DNA from: Acidobacteriota bacterium
Lineage (GTDB): Bacteria; Acidobacteriota; Terriglobia; Terriglobales; Acidobacteriaceae
DNA: 64,000 bases
NCBI GenBank assembly: GCA_021780075.1
Contig: JAJXZL010000036.1
Span: forward strand, 146,717 to 210,716
Reading direction: 5' to 3'
This document shows positions 1 to 8,018 of the stretch, piece by piece. The translations under genes were made by a program, and so were the position numbers. Positions within the stretch are counted from its first letter, which is position 1. Each line of letters begins with the position of its first letter. The notes beneath the pieces were generated by a model that worked only from the letters and a program-made list of their open reading frames with translations, made no database searches and was not told the DNA's origin.

Positions 1-1083
1 CCTTTCGGCATCTATCGCATGCGGGAGCTTGTAAAGCCGCGGCGCCAGTATCTGCCCTCGGGGGTGAAGGTCATCATCTCCGGCATCGACCACATTGACC
101 CGGCGAAGAAATCCGTCACGCTCGCCAATCATGCGGTTCTGAAATATGACTACCTGATCATCGCCACAGGCGCGGACATTCATCCTGAGCAGACGGAAGG
201 CCTGATGGACGAAGAATGGGGCCGCAGCAAGTTCGACTTCTACACGCCGAATGGGGCTGATCGGCTGGCGCAGTTCCTGAAGACGTGGCAGGGCGGCAAG
301 CTGGTGCTGAATGTGGCCGAGATGCCCATTAAATGCCCGGTCGCTCCGCTTGAGTTTCTCTTTCTGGCCGATTCCTACTTTACCAAGCGCGGCATGCGCG
401 ACAAGGTGGAACTGCAGCTGGTGACGCCGCTGTCCGGCGCGTTCACCAAACCGACATCGAGCCGCGTCCTTGGCGAATTCCTCGAACGCAAGGGCATATC
501 GGTGGTTCCCGACTTTGGGTTGGCGCGTGTGGACAGCCAGGAAAAGAAGCTGGTGTCGTGGGATGAAAACGAGGTGAAATACGATGTGCTGGTCTCCATT
601 CCCACCAACATGGGCGATGCCTGCATTGAGCGCAGCGGGATTGGCAACGAGCTGAATTTCGTTCCGACTGACAAGAGCACTTTGCTGGCTGAGGGGATGC
701 AGGATGTGTTTGTGCTGGGCGATGCGACCAACCTGCCGAGTTCCAAGGCGGGATCGGTAGCGCATTTCCAGTCCGAGGTTCTGTTCCAGAACATCCTGGA
801 GCACATTGACGGGCGTCCACCGATGGCGCATTTTGATGGGCACGCCAACTGCTTTATCGAATCGGGCTTTGATAAGGGACTGCTGATCGACTTCAATTAC
901 ACGACCGAGCCGCTTCCTGGCGAGTTTCCCTTGCCCGGCATTGGCCCGTTCACACTTCTTGGCGAGAGCCGGATCAACCATTACGGAAAGCTCATGTTCC
1001 GCTGGGTGTATTGGAATCTTCTGTTGCGGGGCATGGAACTGCCCATCGAGTCCGAGATGTCGATGGCAGGAAAGCGGGTGTGA
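1..1083 (+). CDS. Sulfide:quinone oxidoreductase-like flavoprotein (5' end cut off by the window)
   Basis: C-terminal part of a two-dinucleotide-fold FAD oxidoreductase of the SQR/flavocytochrome-c sulfide dehydrogenase type. The reading frame is open from base 1 (PFGIYR...), so the N-terminal FAD-binding glycine motif lies upstream and the ORF-track Met at 19 is internal. Visible marks are YDYLIIATGA, a cysteine in IKCPVAP (the usual place of a redox-active SQR cysteine), a FAD-binding VFVLGDATNLP segment, a second cysteine in ANCFIESGF, and a C-terminal amphipathic stretch (LMFRWVYWNLLL) that could bind the membrane. SQR enzymes oxidise sulfide to persulfide or polysulfide and reduce quinone. 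It is followed 2 bp later by DUF1641, then DsrC-like and DsrE2-like genes, which supports a sulfur role. The exact substrate is not proven. Confidence 0.8.
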   Translation, partial: PFGIYRMRELVKPRRQYLPSGVKVIISGIDHIDPAKKSVTLANHAVLKYDYLIIATGADIHPEQTEGLMDEEWGRSKFDFYTPNGADRLAQFLKTWQGGKLVLNVAEMPIKCPVAPLEFLFLADSYFTKRGMRDKVELQLVTPLSGAFTKPTSSRVLGEFLERKGISVVPDFGLARVDSQEKKLVSWDENEVKYDVLVSIPTNMGDACIERSGIGNELNFVPTDKSTLLAEGMQDVFVLGDATNLPSSKAGSVAHFQSEVLFQNILEHIDGRPPMAHFDGHANCFIESGFDKGLLIDFNYTTEPLPGEFPLPGIGPFTLLGESRINHYGKLMFRWVYWNLLLRGMELPIESEMSMAGKRV

Positions 1084-1085
1084 CC

Positions 1086-1787
1086 ATGAGCGGCCCTATG
1101 ACGGAAGACCGAATCAGCGAACTGGATCGCAAGCTTGACTTCATCGTCGAAGAGATTTCTCACCTGCGGCGGGTTCGTAACAGCGCAGAGGACCTGGTTG
1201 CCGACCTGACGCTGGTGGGCAAAGGCGCGATGGGCTACGGGGCGGAAGCTCTGGGCTCAACGATGCTGAATCCCCAGGAAATTGCGCACATGCTCAAGAG
1301 CGTGCTGCAGGATGCGCGTCTGCTGACCCAGGCGATACAGCAACTGGAGAGCGCCGCCGACTTTCTGCAGGATGTGCAGCCCATCCTGCGCGATGTGTAT
1401 CAGCAGGCGGTCAGCGGGGCTTTATTCCTGGAAAAGAACGGCTATTTCAGGGCGGCGAATGCAGGAATCCGCATCACGGATGCGCTGATTCAGTCGCACT
1501 CCGCGGATGATTTGAAGCAGGTGGAGGCCAGCGTTCCCCAATTCACAAACTTCCTGCGCGAACTGACGCGACCCGAGGTGCTGGCGGCGCTGGAAGCCAT
1601 CATCCACGGATTTGGACGTGTACAGGCAACGATGGACGTCAACAAGTCGGTCTTTGAGATTGTGAGAGATCTGAACTCAAAGGATGCACGCCGCGGCATT
1701 GCGATCATCGTGGAATTTCTCAAGGTCGTCGGGGCAGAGAGCGTAGGAATCGGCGCACAAGCCCCCCAACAGAAAATGGAGAGGTGA
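1086..1787 (+). CDS. DUF1641 domain protein
   Basis: A soluble, mostly helical protein of 233 residues. The start at 1086 is chosen over the ORF-track start at 1011 because the latter lies deep inside the SQR-like gene, while 1086 follows its stop by 2 bp. Residues 1-25 are charged and coiled-coil-like (ISELDRKLDFIVEEI). The middle has the GxGAMGYGAEAL region and the repeated helices typical of DUF1641. Proteins of this family commonly sit beside SQR-type flavoproteins and some formate dehydrogenases; their biochemical role is not known. The tight spacing on both sides says it is made together with the flavoprotein and the DsrC-like protein, so an accessory or docking role is a fair inference. 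Confidence 0.8.
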   Translation: MSGPMTEDRISELDRKLDFIVEEISHLRRVRNSAEDLVADLTLVGKGAMGYGAEALGSTMLNPQEIAHMLKSVLQDARLLTQAIQQLESAADFLQDVQPILRDVYQQAVSGALFLEKNGYFRAANAGIRITDALIQSHSADDLKQVEASVPQFTNFLRELTRPEVLAALEAIIHGFGRVQATMDVNKSVFEIVRDLNSKDARRGIAIIVEFLKVVGAESVGIGAQAPQQKMER

Positions 1788-1790
1788 TAC

Positions 1791-2108
1791 ATGGCAACAA
1801 TGACCATCGGCACAAAAACACTTGCATTGGATGCGGACGGAAATCTGGCCAACATGAATGACTGGAGCGAGGACGTTGCCCGCGAACTCGCAGTCCAGGA
1901 GGGCATAACCGAGCTGACACCGCAGCATTGGGCGGTCATTAACTTTATGCGGCAGGTTTTTGCCAAAGAGGGTGACTCGCCCTCGATTCGCCGCCTGACC
2001 AAAGAAAGCGGCATCGACACCAAGACGCTCTATCAGCTTTTCCCGAAAGGACCGGCCAAGAAAGCGGCAAAGATCGCCGGACTTCCGAAACCCAAGGGAT
2101 GCATCTGA
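1791..2108 (+). CDS. DsrC/TusE-family sulfur carrier with only the penultimate cysteine
   Basis: 105-residue DsrC/TusE/DsvC family protein. The family fold shows in the WAVINFMRQ and helix-turn-helix-like TLYQLFPKGPA segments, and the C-terminal arm ends LPKPKGCI. The penultimate cysteine (CysA), which carries the persulfide, is present. The second cysteine of true DsrC (CysB, ten residues before CysA) is alanine here (PAKKAAKIAG). True DsrC uses both cysteines to make the trisulfide handled by DsrAB and DsrMK; TusE and some DsrC paralogues keep only CysA and act as sulfur acceptors or relays. This one should therefore be a carrier rather than a DsrAB co-substrate. Its ribosome site (GGAGAGG) overlaps the end of the DUF1641 gene and the start codon is 3 bp past that stop. 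Confidence 0.9.
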   Translation: MATMTIGTKTLALDADGNLANMNDWSEDVARELAVQEGITELTPQHWAVINFMRQVFAKEGDSPSIRRLTKESGIDTKTLYQLFPKGPAKKAAKIAGLPKPKGCI

Positions 2109-2122
2109 GACAGGAGGAAGAC

Positions 2123-2590
2123 ATGGCAGAAACAATTGAAAAAGTCTCCATCATCATTTCGCGCGGGTCGCTGGAGGGTGTGTATCCAGGGCTGATTATG
2201 GCCAACGGTGCACGCATGGAAGGCATTGAGGCCTCGTTATTCTTCACGTTCTTTGGCCTTGAAGCGGTTATCAAGAAGCGGATGGACGAACTGAAGGTGG
2301 CGACGGTTGGCAATCCCGCAATGCACATTCCCACCATGGTCGGAGCATTGCCGGGCATGTCCAGCTTTGCCACGCGCATGATGAAGAAGGAAATGGAGAA
2401 ACTCGACATTCCTCCGGTGGGCGAATTCCTCACGATGATTCATGATACGGGCGCGCCGATGTATGCCTGCCGCGCAACCGTGGACATGTTCCATCTGAAA
2501 AAGGATGATTTCTGTCCGGAAATTGACGGCGTCATCTCCGTGGGACAGTTCTATGAGATGGCTGCGGGTGGGCAGATCATCTTCACCTAG
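2123..2590 (+). CDS. DsrE2-like (DsrE/DsrF/DrsH superfamily) protein
   Basis: 155-residue protein of the DsrE superfamily, closest in pattern to the DsrE2 group found with TusA and rhodanese in sulfur-metabolising bacteria. The start at 2123 follows a strong AGGAGGA ribosome site 6 bp upstream; the ORF-track start at 2099 overlaps the upstream gene and lacks one. The likely sulfur-carrying cysteine is in MYACRAT, preceded by the hydrophobic strand typical of the family. DsrE2 proteins take part in persulfide transfer between rhodanese, TusA and DsrC-type carriers, here presumably to or from the DsrC-like protein encoded 14 bp upstream. A second, longer relative lies at 12336-12896. The function is inferred from family and context. 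Confidence 0.82.
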   Translation: MAETIEKVSIIISRGSLEGVYPGLIMANGARMEGIEASLFFTFFGLEAVIKKRMDELKVATVGNPAMHIPTMVGALPGMSSFATRMMKKEMEKLDIPPVGEFLTMIHDTGAPMYACRATVDMFHLKKDDFCPEIDGVISVGQFYEMAAGGQIIFT

Positions 2591-2790
2591 AGAGCGCAGT
2601 CTGTTGAAAAGCGTTTGCGGCGTTTTGTAACAGACAAGTCAGGAAGTCACAGACGCCATTCGGACCATCGGCTCCGCGTGCCGCGGCCGCCTGCAAGGCG
2701 ACCGCGGCGCATGTTGTGCATTGGCCGATACGAATGGAGCACCCCCCTCGTACATCGCGCTGAAGTCCGCTCCTGCCTCATAATCAACGT

Positions 2791-3699
2791 ATGTCCACCA
2801 CTCCCTGCGCGAGCGACGCGGGTCTCCCATACTTCATCGTTGATGTGTTTACTGACACCGCATTGGCCGGCAATCCGCTGGCCGTTGTGATCGACTCTGT
2901 TGGCCTTACCGCGGAGCGCATGCAGTCGATTGCGCAGGAGTTCAACCTGTCAGAGACCACATTCATTCAGCGCCGGCCCGCGGCTGTTGAACGCGCTGAG
3001 GGCGTGCGGGTACGCATCTTCACCACGCAGGAGGAGCTGCCTTTCGCCGGCCATCCCACGCTGGGCACGGCGAGCGTGCTGCGGCTGCACTGGCCTGAGG
3101 CTGTGCAGGCAAACACCGTGACGCTGGAGCTGAACGTGGGCCGCGTGCCGGTGCGATTTGAGGCAAATAGCCTTTTCGGAGAAATGACACAGCGCGATCC
3201 GGAGTTTGGCGCGGTATTGGACGCGGAGAAAGTGGCCCGGCTCATCGGGCTGGATGTGGAAGACCTGGACCCCGCACTGCCGCCGCAGGTGGTTTCCACC
3301 GGAACCGCTTTTGCCATAGTGCCGCTGCGCACTGCCGAGGCGCTGGCGCGGCTCAATGTAAAGCAGCAGGACGCCGCACAGTGGCTGCGTGGATACGGAG
3401 CACGGTGGTTCTACGTGCTTGGGCCTACCGGCCAGCAGGAGCCTGCGTGGCGGGCGCGTATGCAGTTCAACGGCGGCGAGGACCCGGCCACGGGATCGGC
3501 AGCAGGCTGCGCAATCAGCTATCTTGTGGCGCGCGGCGCCGTTGCTTCTGCCGAGCGCACCACGCTGCGGCAAGGCGTGGAGGTCGGGCGGCCAAGCAAT
3601 CTTTTTCTCTCAGCTCGCGCAGATTCTTCGAGGGTCTGGGATGTACGCGTGGCGGGTAGCACCGTTCCTGTTGCAACAGGACGCCTTTTCCTGCCTTAA
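2791..3699 (+). CDS. PhzF family isomerase/epimerase
   Basis: 302-residue PhzF-family protein with the two-lobed diaminopimelate-epimerase-like fold. Visible family marks are the N-terminal DVFTDTALAGNPLAVV segment, NLSETTF with the catalytic glutamate, the FAGHPTLGTA motif, and DPATGSAAG near residue 235. PhzF in phenazine makers isomerises trans-2,3-dihydro-3-hydroxyanthranilate, but most members lie outside phenazine clusters and their substrates are unknown; no phenazine genes are seen here. It stands alone, 200 bp after the sulfur genes, with no clear Shine-Dalgarno sequence. Assignment to the family is firm; substrate unknown. Confidence 0.88.
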   Translation: MSTTPCASDAGLPYFIVDVFTDTALAGNPLAVVIDSVGLTAERMQSIAQEFNLSETTFIQRRPAAVERAEGVRVRIFTTQEELPFAGHPTLGTASVLRLHWPEAVQANTVTLELNVGRVPVRFEANSLFGEMTQRDPEFGAVLDAEKVARLIGLDVEDLDPALPPQVVSTGTAFAIVPLRTAEALARLNVKQQDAAQWLRGYGARWFYVLGPTGQQEPAWRARMQFNGGEDPATGSAAGCAISYLVARGAVASAERTTLRQGVEVGRPSNLFLSARADSSRVWDVRVAGSTVPVATGRLFLP

Positions 3700-4156
3700 T
3701 GCACACACTTTCAACAGACTTTCATCAACGCAAGTGGCACAGTGTGTTCAATCTACCGGATTTCCACTTGTTACATAGGTATTTTCGAGCAAATTTTCGC
3801 CTGCTATTCTCTCTTCCCATGAGCCTCCAGTCCTCTTACTCTTGCCAAGCATTGAAACAATTGATTCGGCAATTTTGCCGGACCTATCCGCAAGTACCAA
3901 ACACAATTTGACCGCGAACGAAGGCGAACTTCTTTTGGCTTGATTCCGGAATTGTGCTGGTAGCGAGTTGGGTGTCCGCAGGGACACACGCGCATCAGCA
4001 GGCGATCCCGAGTCAGTTCAGCCAGACAAACGACTCCCTCACAGCGGCCGCCGGCCCTGGAACACGTCGCGCAAGCCTGCCATCAGAGCAGGCGCGGGAG
4101 ATGTGTGTCCGCAAGAACAGCCAACGAATTTGATTGAAGGAGCGAATTTTCAAATC
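3700..4156. other. Intergenic region without a recognised gene
   Basis: 457 bp between phzF-like and the receiver-domain gene. It is more AT-rich than its surroundings in the first 200 bp. The ORF-track frame starting at 3968 runs into the receiver gene but its first 63 codons resemble no family and are probably untranslated leader. A good ribosome site (AAGGAG) precedes the start at 4157. No repeat, terminator or RNA gene was recognised. Confidence 0.5.
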
Positions 4157-4579
4157 ATGAGGCCCAAAAAAGTCATTCTTTGCGTAGACGACAACGAGCA
4201 GGATCTTTCCGTACTCAAGTTCATGCTGTCAACCAATGGATACCGTGTGCTCTCAGCCAACAGCGGCCAGGATGCGGTAAGTATTTTTGCAGAGAACGTT
4301 GTGGACCTGGTGCTGGCCGACTTTTCTATGCCGCAGATGAGCGGCGACCAGTTGGTGAGCCGACTCAAACAGATTGCATCCCACGTGCCGATGATTCTTC
4401 TGGGCGATCCGCAGAAGATGAATGGGCAGATTCACGGCGCAGACGCGTTGCTGGCCAAAAAGAACTGCTCCCCGCAGGAGTTGCTTGAGCGGGTGAAGAT
4501 CATGAGCGCCCGCAAGCGCGGCCCCCGCAAAGGCATGCACCGCCTGGCCCCGGATCACGAGCTGGCCGTGGCTTCATGA
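4157..4579 (+). CDS. Single-domain response regulator (CheY-like receiver)
   Basis: 140-residue protein consisting of one receiver domain with a basic tail. It has the acidic pocket (VDDNEQD), a phosphoacceptor aspartate in VLADFSMPQMSG, and the conserved lysine in LLAKKN. The usual Thr/Ser after strand 4 is glycine (MILLGDPQ), which may weaken or change the switch. No DNA-binding or output domain follows; the C-terminus is rich in Arg/Lys (ARKRGPRKG). The start at 4157 has an AAGGAG site 11 bp upstream. No histidine kinase gene is adjacent, so this is an orphan regulator. Partner and output are unknown. Confidence 0.85.
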   Translation: MRPKKVILCVDDNEQDLSVLKFMLSTNGYRVLSANSGQDAVSIFAENVVDLVLADFSMPQMSGDQLVSRLKQIASHVPMILLGDPQKMNGQIHGADALLAKKNCSPQELLERVKIMSARKRGPRKGMHRLAPDHELAVAS

Positions 4580-4628
4580 GCCAGGCAGAGATAGCAGATC
4601 GAGAGCCGGCGTAAGGCGGCATCCATTC

Positions 4629-4652
4629 AGGGGTCCAGAAGCCTGGACCCCT
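4629..4652. repeat. Perfect 10-bp extragenic hairpin
   Basis: AGGGGTCCAG and its exact complement CTGGACCCCT are separated by AAGC, about 50 bp past the receiver gene. There is no following T-run, so it is not a classical intrinsic terminator on the plus strand. It resembles in style the hairpins at 34458 and 34508 and may be an extragenic palindromic element or an RNA-stabilising structure. Confidence 0.6.
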
Positions 4653-4845
4653 GCAAACCGTAACTCCGGCTCCCCCCTCGCAACTCTGCGAACTACGGGA
4701 TTTTCAATCCCCTGTCTCTCCTTTGAGATTGCTTAATACAAAATCCCTTGTCGTGCTCCCCTTGACGATTCAGAGCACGGATAGGCATACTCGCCAACTA
4801 TGGTCGGCTGGTAGGATTCTTTCCACCAGCGGAAGCAGGCTTCCT

Positions 4846-5886
4846 ATGGATCTCATACTGATTCGTCTTCTTTTTGTGGCTGTTCTGTCCGGAGCGTGTT
4901 ACTTTCTTCGCCCCTTCGGCATGCCGGCATGGGCGGCGGCTGCGGCCGGCGCGGCGGCGGCCGGCGCGGTCATTATTTTTGAGCAGCGCGTGCGCGCACT
5001 TAGCCTGCGGCGGCTCATTGGAGCTGTTGCAGGCAGCGTGCTGGGCATCTTTGGCGCGGCGTTGTTTTGCCTGGTTCTGCGCAGCGCACCCATCAGCGGC
5101 AGCACCTCGGCCGTGTTGCAGATTTTTGTGCTGCTGCTGATGACGTACGTGGGGCTGCTGGTGGGCGCCAACAAGGGCGACCTGCTGAACCCGGCGGCGC
5201 TGAGCATGATCTTCAGCAGCGAGCGGCCCACCCGCCGCACCGCCAAGGTGCTGGACACGAGCGTCATCATTGACGGGCGCATCGCGGACATCGCCGAAGC
5301 CGGCTTTATTGACGGCATGATGGTGGTGCCGGAATTCGTGCTGCGCGAGCTGCAGATCGTGGCCGACTCGACCGATGCGTCAAAACGGCAGCGCGGTCGT
5401 CGCGGCCTGGACATGCTGCAGAGGATGCAGTCAAATGCCAACATCCAGGTGCAGATCGTTCCCGACGACTTTCCTTCCATCCGCGAGGTGGACCTGAAGC
5501 TGCTGGAGCTGGCAAAGAAGTGGGAAGCCAAAGTGGTGACCAACGACTTCAACCTGAACAAGGTGGCCCACCTGCATCACGTTCAGGTACTCAACATCAA
5601 TGATCTGGCCAACGCTCTCAAGCCCGTGGTCCTGCCCGGCGAGCGCATGCACGTGCTCATCCTGAAAGAAGGCAAGGAGTTCAACCAGGGTGTGGGCTAT
5701 CTGGACGACGGCACCATGGTTGTGGTGGACCATGCCCGCAAGATGATCGGGAAGTCAGTGGATATTTCCGTCACGAGCGTGCTGCAGACGGCCAGCGGGA
5801 AGATGATCTTTGGGAAGATGGACGAGAACGGCAAGAGCGGCGACCCGCAGCGGCCCGCACCAGTCGAGATCACAAGCCAAGGATAA
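4846..5886 (+). CDS. Membrane-anchored PIN-TRAM domain nuclease-like protein (YacL type)
   Basis: 346-residue protein. The start at 4846 follows GGAAGCAGG; the ORF-track start at 4723 adds 41 residues unlike the family. Residues about 3-110 form four membrane helices including an Ala-rich AWAAAAAGAAAAGA stretch. Residues about 130-260 are a PIN domain with acidic residues LDTSVIIDGRIAD and TNDFNLNKV, which in active PIN domains bind Mg2+/Mn2+ for RNA cleavage. Residues about 270-335 are a TRAM domain, a probable RNA-binding module. The architecture matches Bacillus YacL-like proteins. The substrate is unknown. The gene stands alone. Confidence 0.88.
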   Translation: MDLILIRLLFVAVLSGACYFLRPFGMPAWAAAAAGAAAAGAVIIFEQRVRALSLRRLIGAVAGSVLGIFGAALFCLVLRSAPISGSTSAVLQIFVLLLMTYVGLLVGANKGDLLNPAALSMIFSSERPTRRTAKVLDTSVIIDGRIADIAEAGFIDGMMVVPEFVLRELQIVADSTDASKRQRGRRGLDMLQRMQSNANIQVQIVPDDFPSIREVDLKLLELAKKWEAKVVTNDFNLNKVAHLHHVQVLNINDLANALKPVVLPGERMHVLILKEGKEFNQGVGYLDDGTMVVVDHARKMIGKSVDISVTSVLQTASGKMIFGKMDENGKSGDPQRPAPVEITSQG

Positions 5887-6092
5887 GGGCTTTCCGCCGG
5901 GTCATGCTGCACAACCCGCAGACCCGGTTCATCGTCCGGGGTTCCATTGCGAGAGCCGGGGCATGCGTCTATTCGGCCAGCCGGCCGCACGAATATTTTT
6001 ATTGACCCCTGGAAGCAGATTTCTGCAATGGGGCGATTGAGGTATACTGCCTCCGCAAAACTCAACAACCTATCTTGAGAATTGAGGCTCGC

Positions 6093-7433
6093 ATGCTTGC
6101 ACGTGGAATTGGCATGGCTGTGCTGATTTTTCTATTTTTCTGCCCTGGTTGGTCGGCGAATCTGATTGCTCAGCAGCCTGCGTCCAATCGTCAGATTGAC
6201 AGCATCGCTTTGCAGCGCGCGCACCTCATGCTGCATCAGGCCTACGATGAGATACGGAAGAACTACTATGACACCACCTTTCACGGTGTCGATCTGGACA
6301 AGTCCTATCAGCAATTCAACGCCAGACTTGACATCTCAAAGTCGGTCAACGAATCGTTCCGCGTGGTTGCGGCCTTCATGCTCAACCTGCACGACTCCCA
6401 CACATTCTTTATGCCGCCTACGCGAACAAACCGATCGACACCAGGCTTCTTCATGCAGCTGATCGGCGACAAATGCTTGATCACGCGCATTCGTCCCGGA
6501 ACCGATGCCTCCGCCAAGCTGCATGTGGGGGACCAGGTTCTGGCCCTCGACGGCTTCAAGATCACGCCTGAAGACTTTCACGATGTCGTGTACTTCATCC
6601 AGGTTCTCTCTCCCGCGCCGGCCGAGATGCTCGACCTCCAGAGTCCGGCTGGCGAGCGCAGACAGGAGACAGTCAACACCACGCTGCGGAAGGGCAAGCA
6701 GGTTGTCGACCTGACCGGAGGCGGAGAAGGCGGCGACTTCTGGCAACTCGTCCGCAACGACGAGGAGGATGAGCATCTGAGCCGCGCGCGTACCTTCGAA
6801 AGCGGAGATACCTTGTTTTGGCGGATGCCAAGTTTCGAAGTTCAGCCAGGCGATGTTGCACGGACCATCACAAAGGCTATAAAGCAGAAAAACCTGGTCA
6901 TCGATCTGCGTGACAACTCCGGCGGATATGTCGATACGCTCAAGGAGATGCTGGGCCATTTCTTCAACCACGAAGTCAAATTGGGAGACCGCGTCACGCG
7001 CAAGGAAACCAAGGCTGAGATGATCAAGCCCAGGACTCCGTACTATAGCGGCAACGTGATTGTCCTGGTCGATCACAATTCCGCCTCCGCGGCGGAACTC
7101 TTTGCTCGTGTCATTCAGCTTGAGCACCGGGGCAAGGTCATCGGCGACCGGTCCGCGGGGGCAGTGATGGAAGCCAATGACCTTGAGGAGTCCATCGGAA
7201 CCGACTATCAGGTCGATTACGGTCTCTCCATCACCGAAGCGAATATTGTCATGTCCGACGGCAAGAGCCTGGAAAACGCGGGAGTCGTCCCGGATGAGCT
7301 CATGGTTCCCACGGCCACCGACCTCGCCACAGCGAAGGATCCCGTCCTCGCCCATGCCGCCGAACTTGACAACGTCAAGCTCGATCCCTCAGCAGCCGGC
7401 AAGCTCTTCCCTTATGAGTGGCCCAGCCTCTAG
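6093..7433 (+). CDS. Exported S41 family peptidase (C-terminal processing type)
   Basis: 446-residue secreted serine peptidase. The start at 6093 (ATG) is preferred to the TTG at 6075. A signal sequence (GMAVLIFLFFCPGWSANLIA) is followed by a helical N-domain, a PDZ-like domain at about 125-190, and the S41 catalytic core. The core has LRDNSGGYVDTL and the nucleophile region HNSASAAELFARV, with GVVPDELM near the end as in tail-specific proteases. S41 peptidases use a Ser-Lys dyad or a Ser-His-Glu type triad to cut C-terminal tails in the periplasm. It is longer than minimal CtpA because of the N-domain. Convergent with the rhodanese gene downstream. Substrate unknown. Confidence 0.88.
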   Translation: MLARGIGMAVLIFLFFCPGWSANLIAQQPASNRQIDSIALQRAHLMLHQAYDEIRKNYYDTTFHGVDLDKSYQQFNARLDISKSVNESFRVVAAFMLNLHDSHTFFMPPTRTNRSTPGFFMQLIGDKCLITRIRPGTDASAKLHVGDQVLALDGFKITPEDFHDVVYFIQVLSPAPAEMLDLQSPAGERRQETVNTTLRKGKQVVDLTGGGEGGDFWQLVRNDEEDEHLSRARTFESGDTLFWRMPSFEVQPGDVARTITKAIKQKNLVIDLRDNSGGYVDTLKEMLGHFFNHEVKLGDRVTRKETKAEMIKPRTPYYSGNVIVLVDHNSASAAELFARVIQLEHRGKVIGDRSAGAVMEANDLEESIGTDYQVDYGLSITEANIVMSDGKSLENAGVVPDELMVPTATDLATAKDPVLAHAAELDNVKLDPSAAGKLFPYEWPSL

Positions 7434-7512
7434 CGCTCGCGATTCGCAGCCGGAGCTTTGGTTCCATTGCGCAGGGCTGGTAGAACTGGCGAAGGAGAGG
7501 GCTTGCTTTCCT

Positions 7513-7532
7513 AGCCCTCAGAATTGAGGGCT
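7513..7532. terminator. Hairpin between convergent S41 peptidase and rhodanese genes
   Basis: AGCCCTCA-GAAT-TGAGGGCT, an 8-bp perfect stem with a 4-nt loop, overlaps the stop codon of the rhodanese gene. It has no clear T-run on either strand, so calling it a bidirectional terminator rests on its position between two converging genes. Confidence 0.4.
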
Positions 7533-8018
7533 GGACGCATGGCGGTCCCGTTCATCCATCTCAGAGATGCGGTCATCTTCGCCGACGGGTCCGATCTCCT
7601 CTCTCCAGGCGACAATGCCGCCGGCCACGTTGGCAACCCTGAGGTAGCCCACCGCCTGGAGGAACTCCGCAATGGTTTGACTGCGCTGACCACTGCGGCA
7701 GAAGACCGCGATTTCGCGTTCGGGGTCGATCTCCGCGAGCCGGTCGGGAACGTCGTCCTGCGGAATGAGCGTGCCGCCGATATTGGCGATTTCATACTCG
7801 AACGGCTCGCGAACATCGAGGATGAAAATGTCCTCGCCCGCATCGAGCCGCCGCTTCAGTTCCCGCACGCTGAGCTGGGGGATTCCATTCTCCAATGCCG
7901 CCTGCATTTTGGGATCCGGCAGACTACCGTTGATTTTCCGGTGATCTGAAGACTGCGCGGCGGTGGACTGCTGGGCTTGAAGATTCTCAGTACTTGCGGA
8001 TGGACGGGTCAATTTCAT
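7518..8018 (-). CDS. Single-domain rhodanese (sulfurtransferase), paralogue of the preceding gene's C-terminus
   Basis: 166-residue rhodanese-like protein. The start at 8018 is inside the last 32 bp of the upstream MoeB-like gene, with GGAG just before it, implying translational coupling; a shorter start at 7907 is possible. The rhodanese domain occupies about residues 45-145, with LDVREPFEYEIANIGG and the active loop CRSGQRS, whose cysteine would carry the persulfide. It is strikingly like the C-terminal domain of the upstream gene (NGIPQLSV, RLDAG, LIPQ, AEFL, AGGI), so it looks like a tandem duplication of that domain. Role inferred: cytosolic persulfide donor or acceptor for the sulfur relay encoded nearby. 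Confidence 0.85.
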   Translation of the reverse strand: MKLTRPSASTENLQAQQSTAAQSSDHRKINGSLPDPKMQAALENGIPQLSVRELKRRLDAGEDIFILDVREPFEYEIANIGGTLIPQDDVPDRLAEIDPEREIAVFCRSGQRSQTIAEFLQAVGYLRVANVAGGIVAWREEIGPVGEDDRISEMDERDRHASSPQF

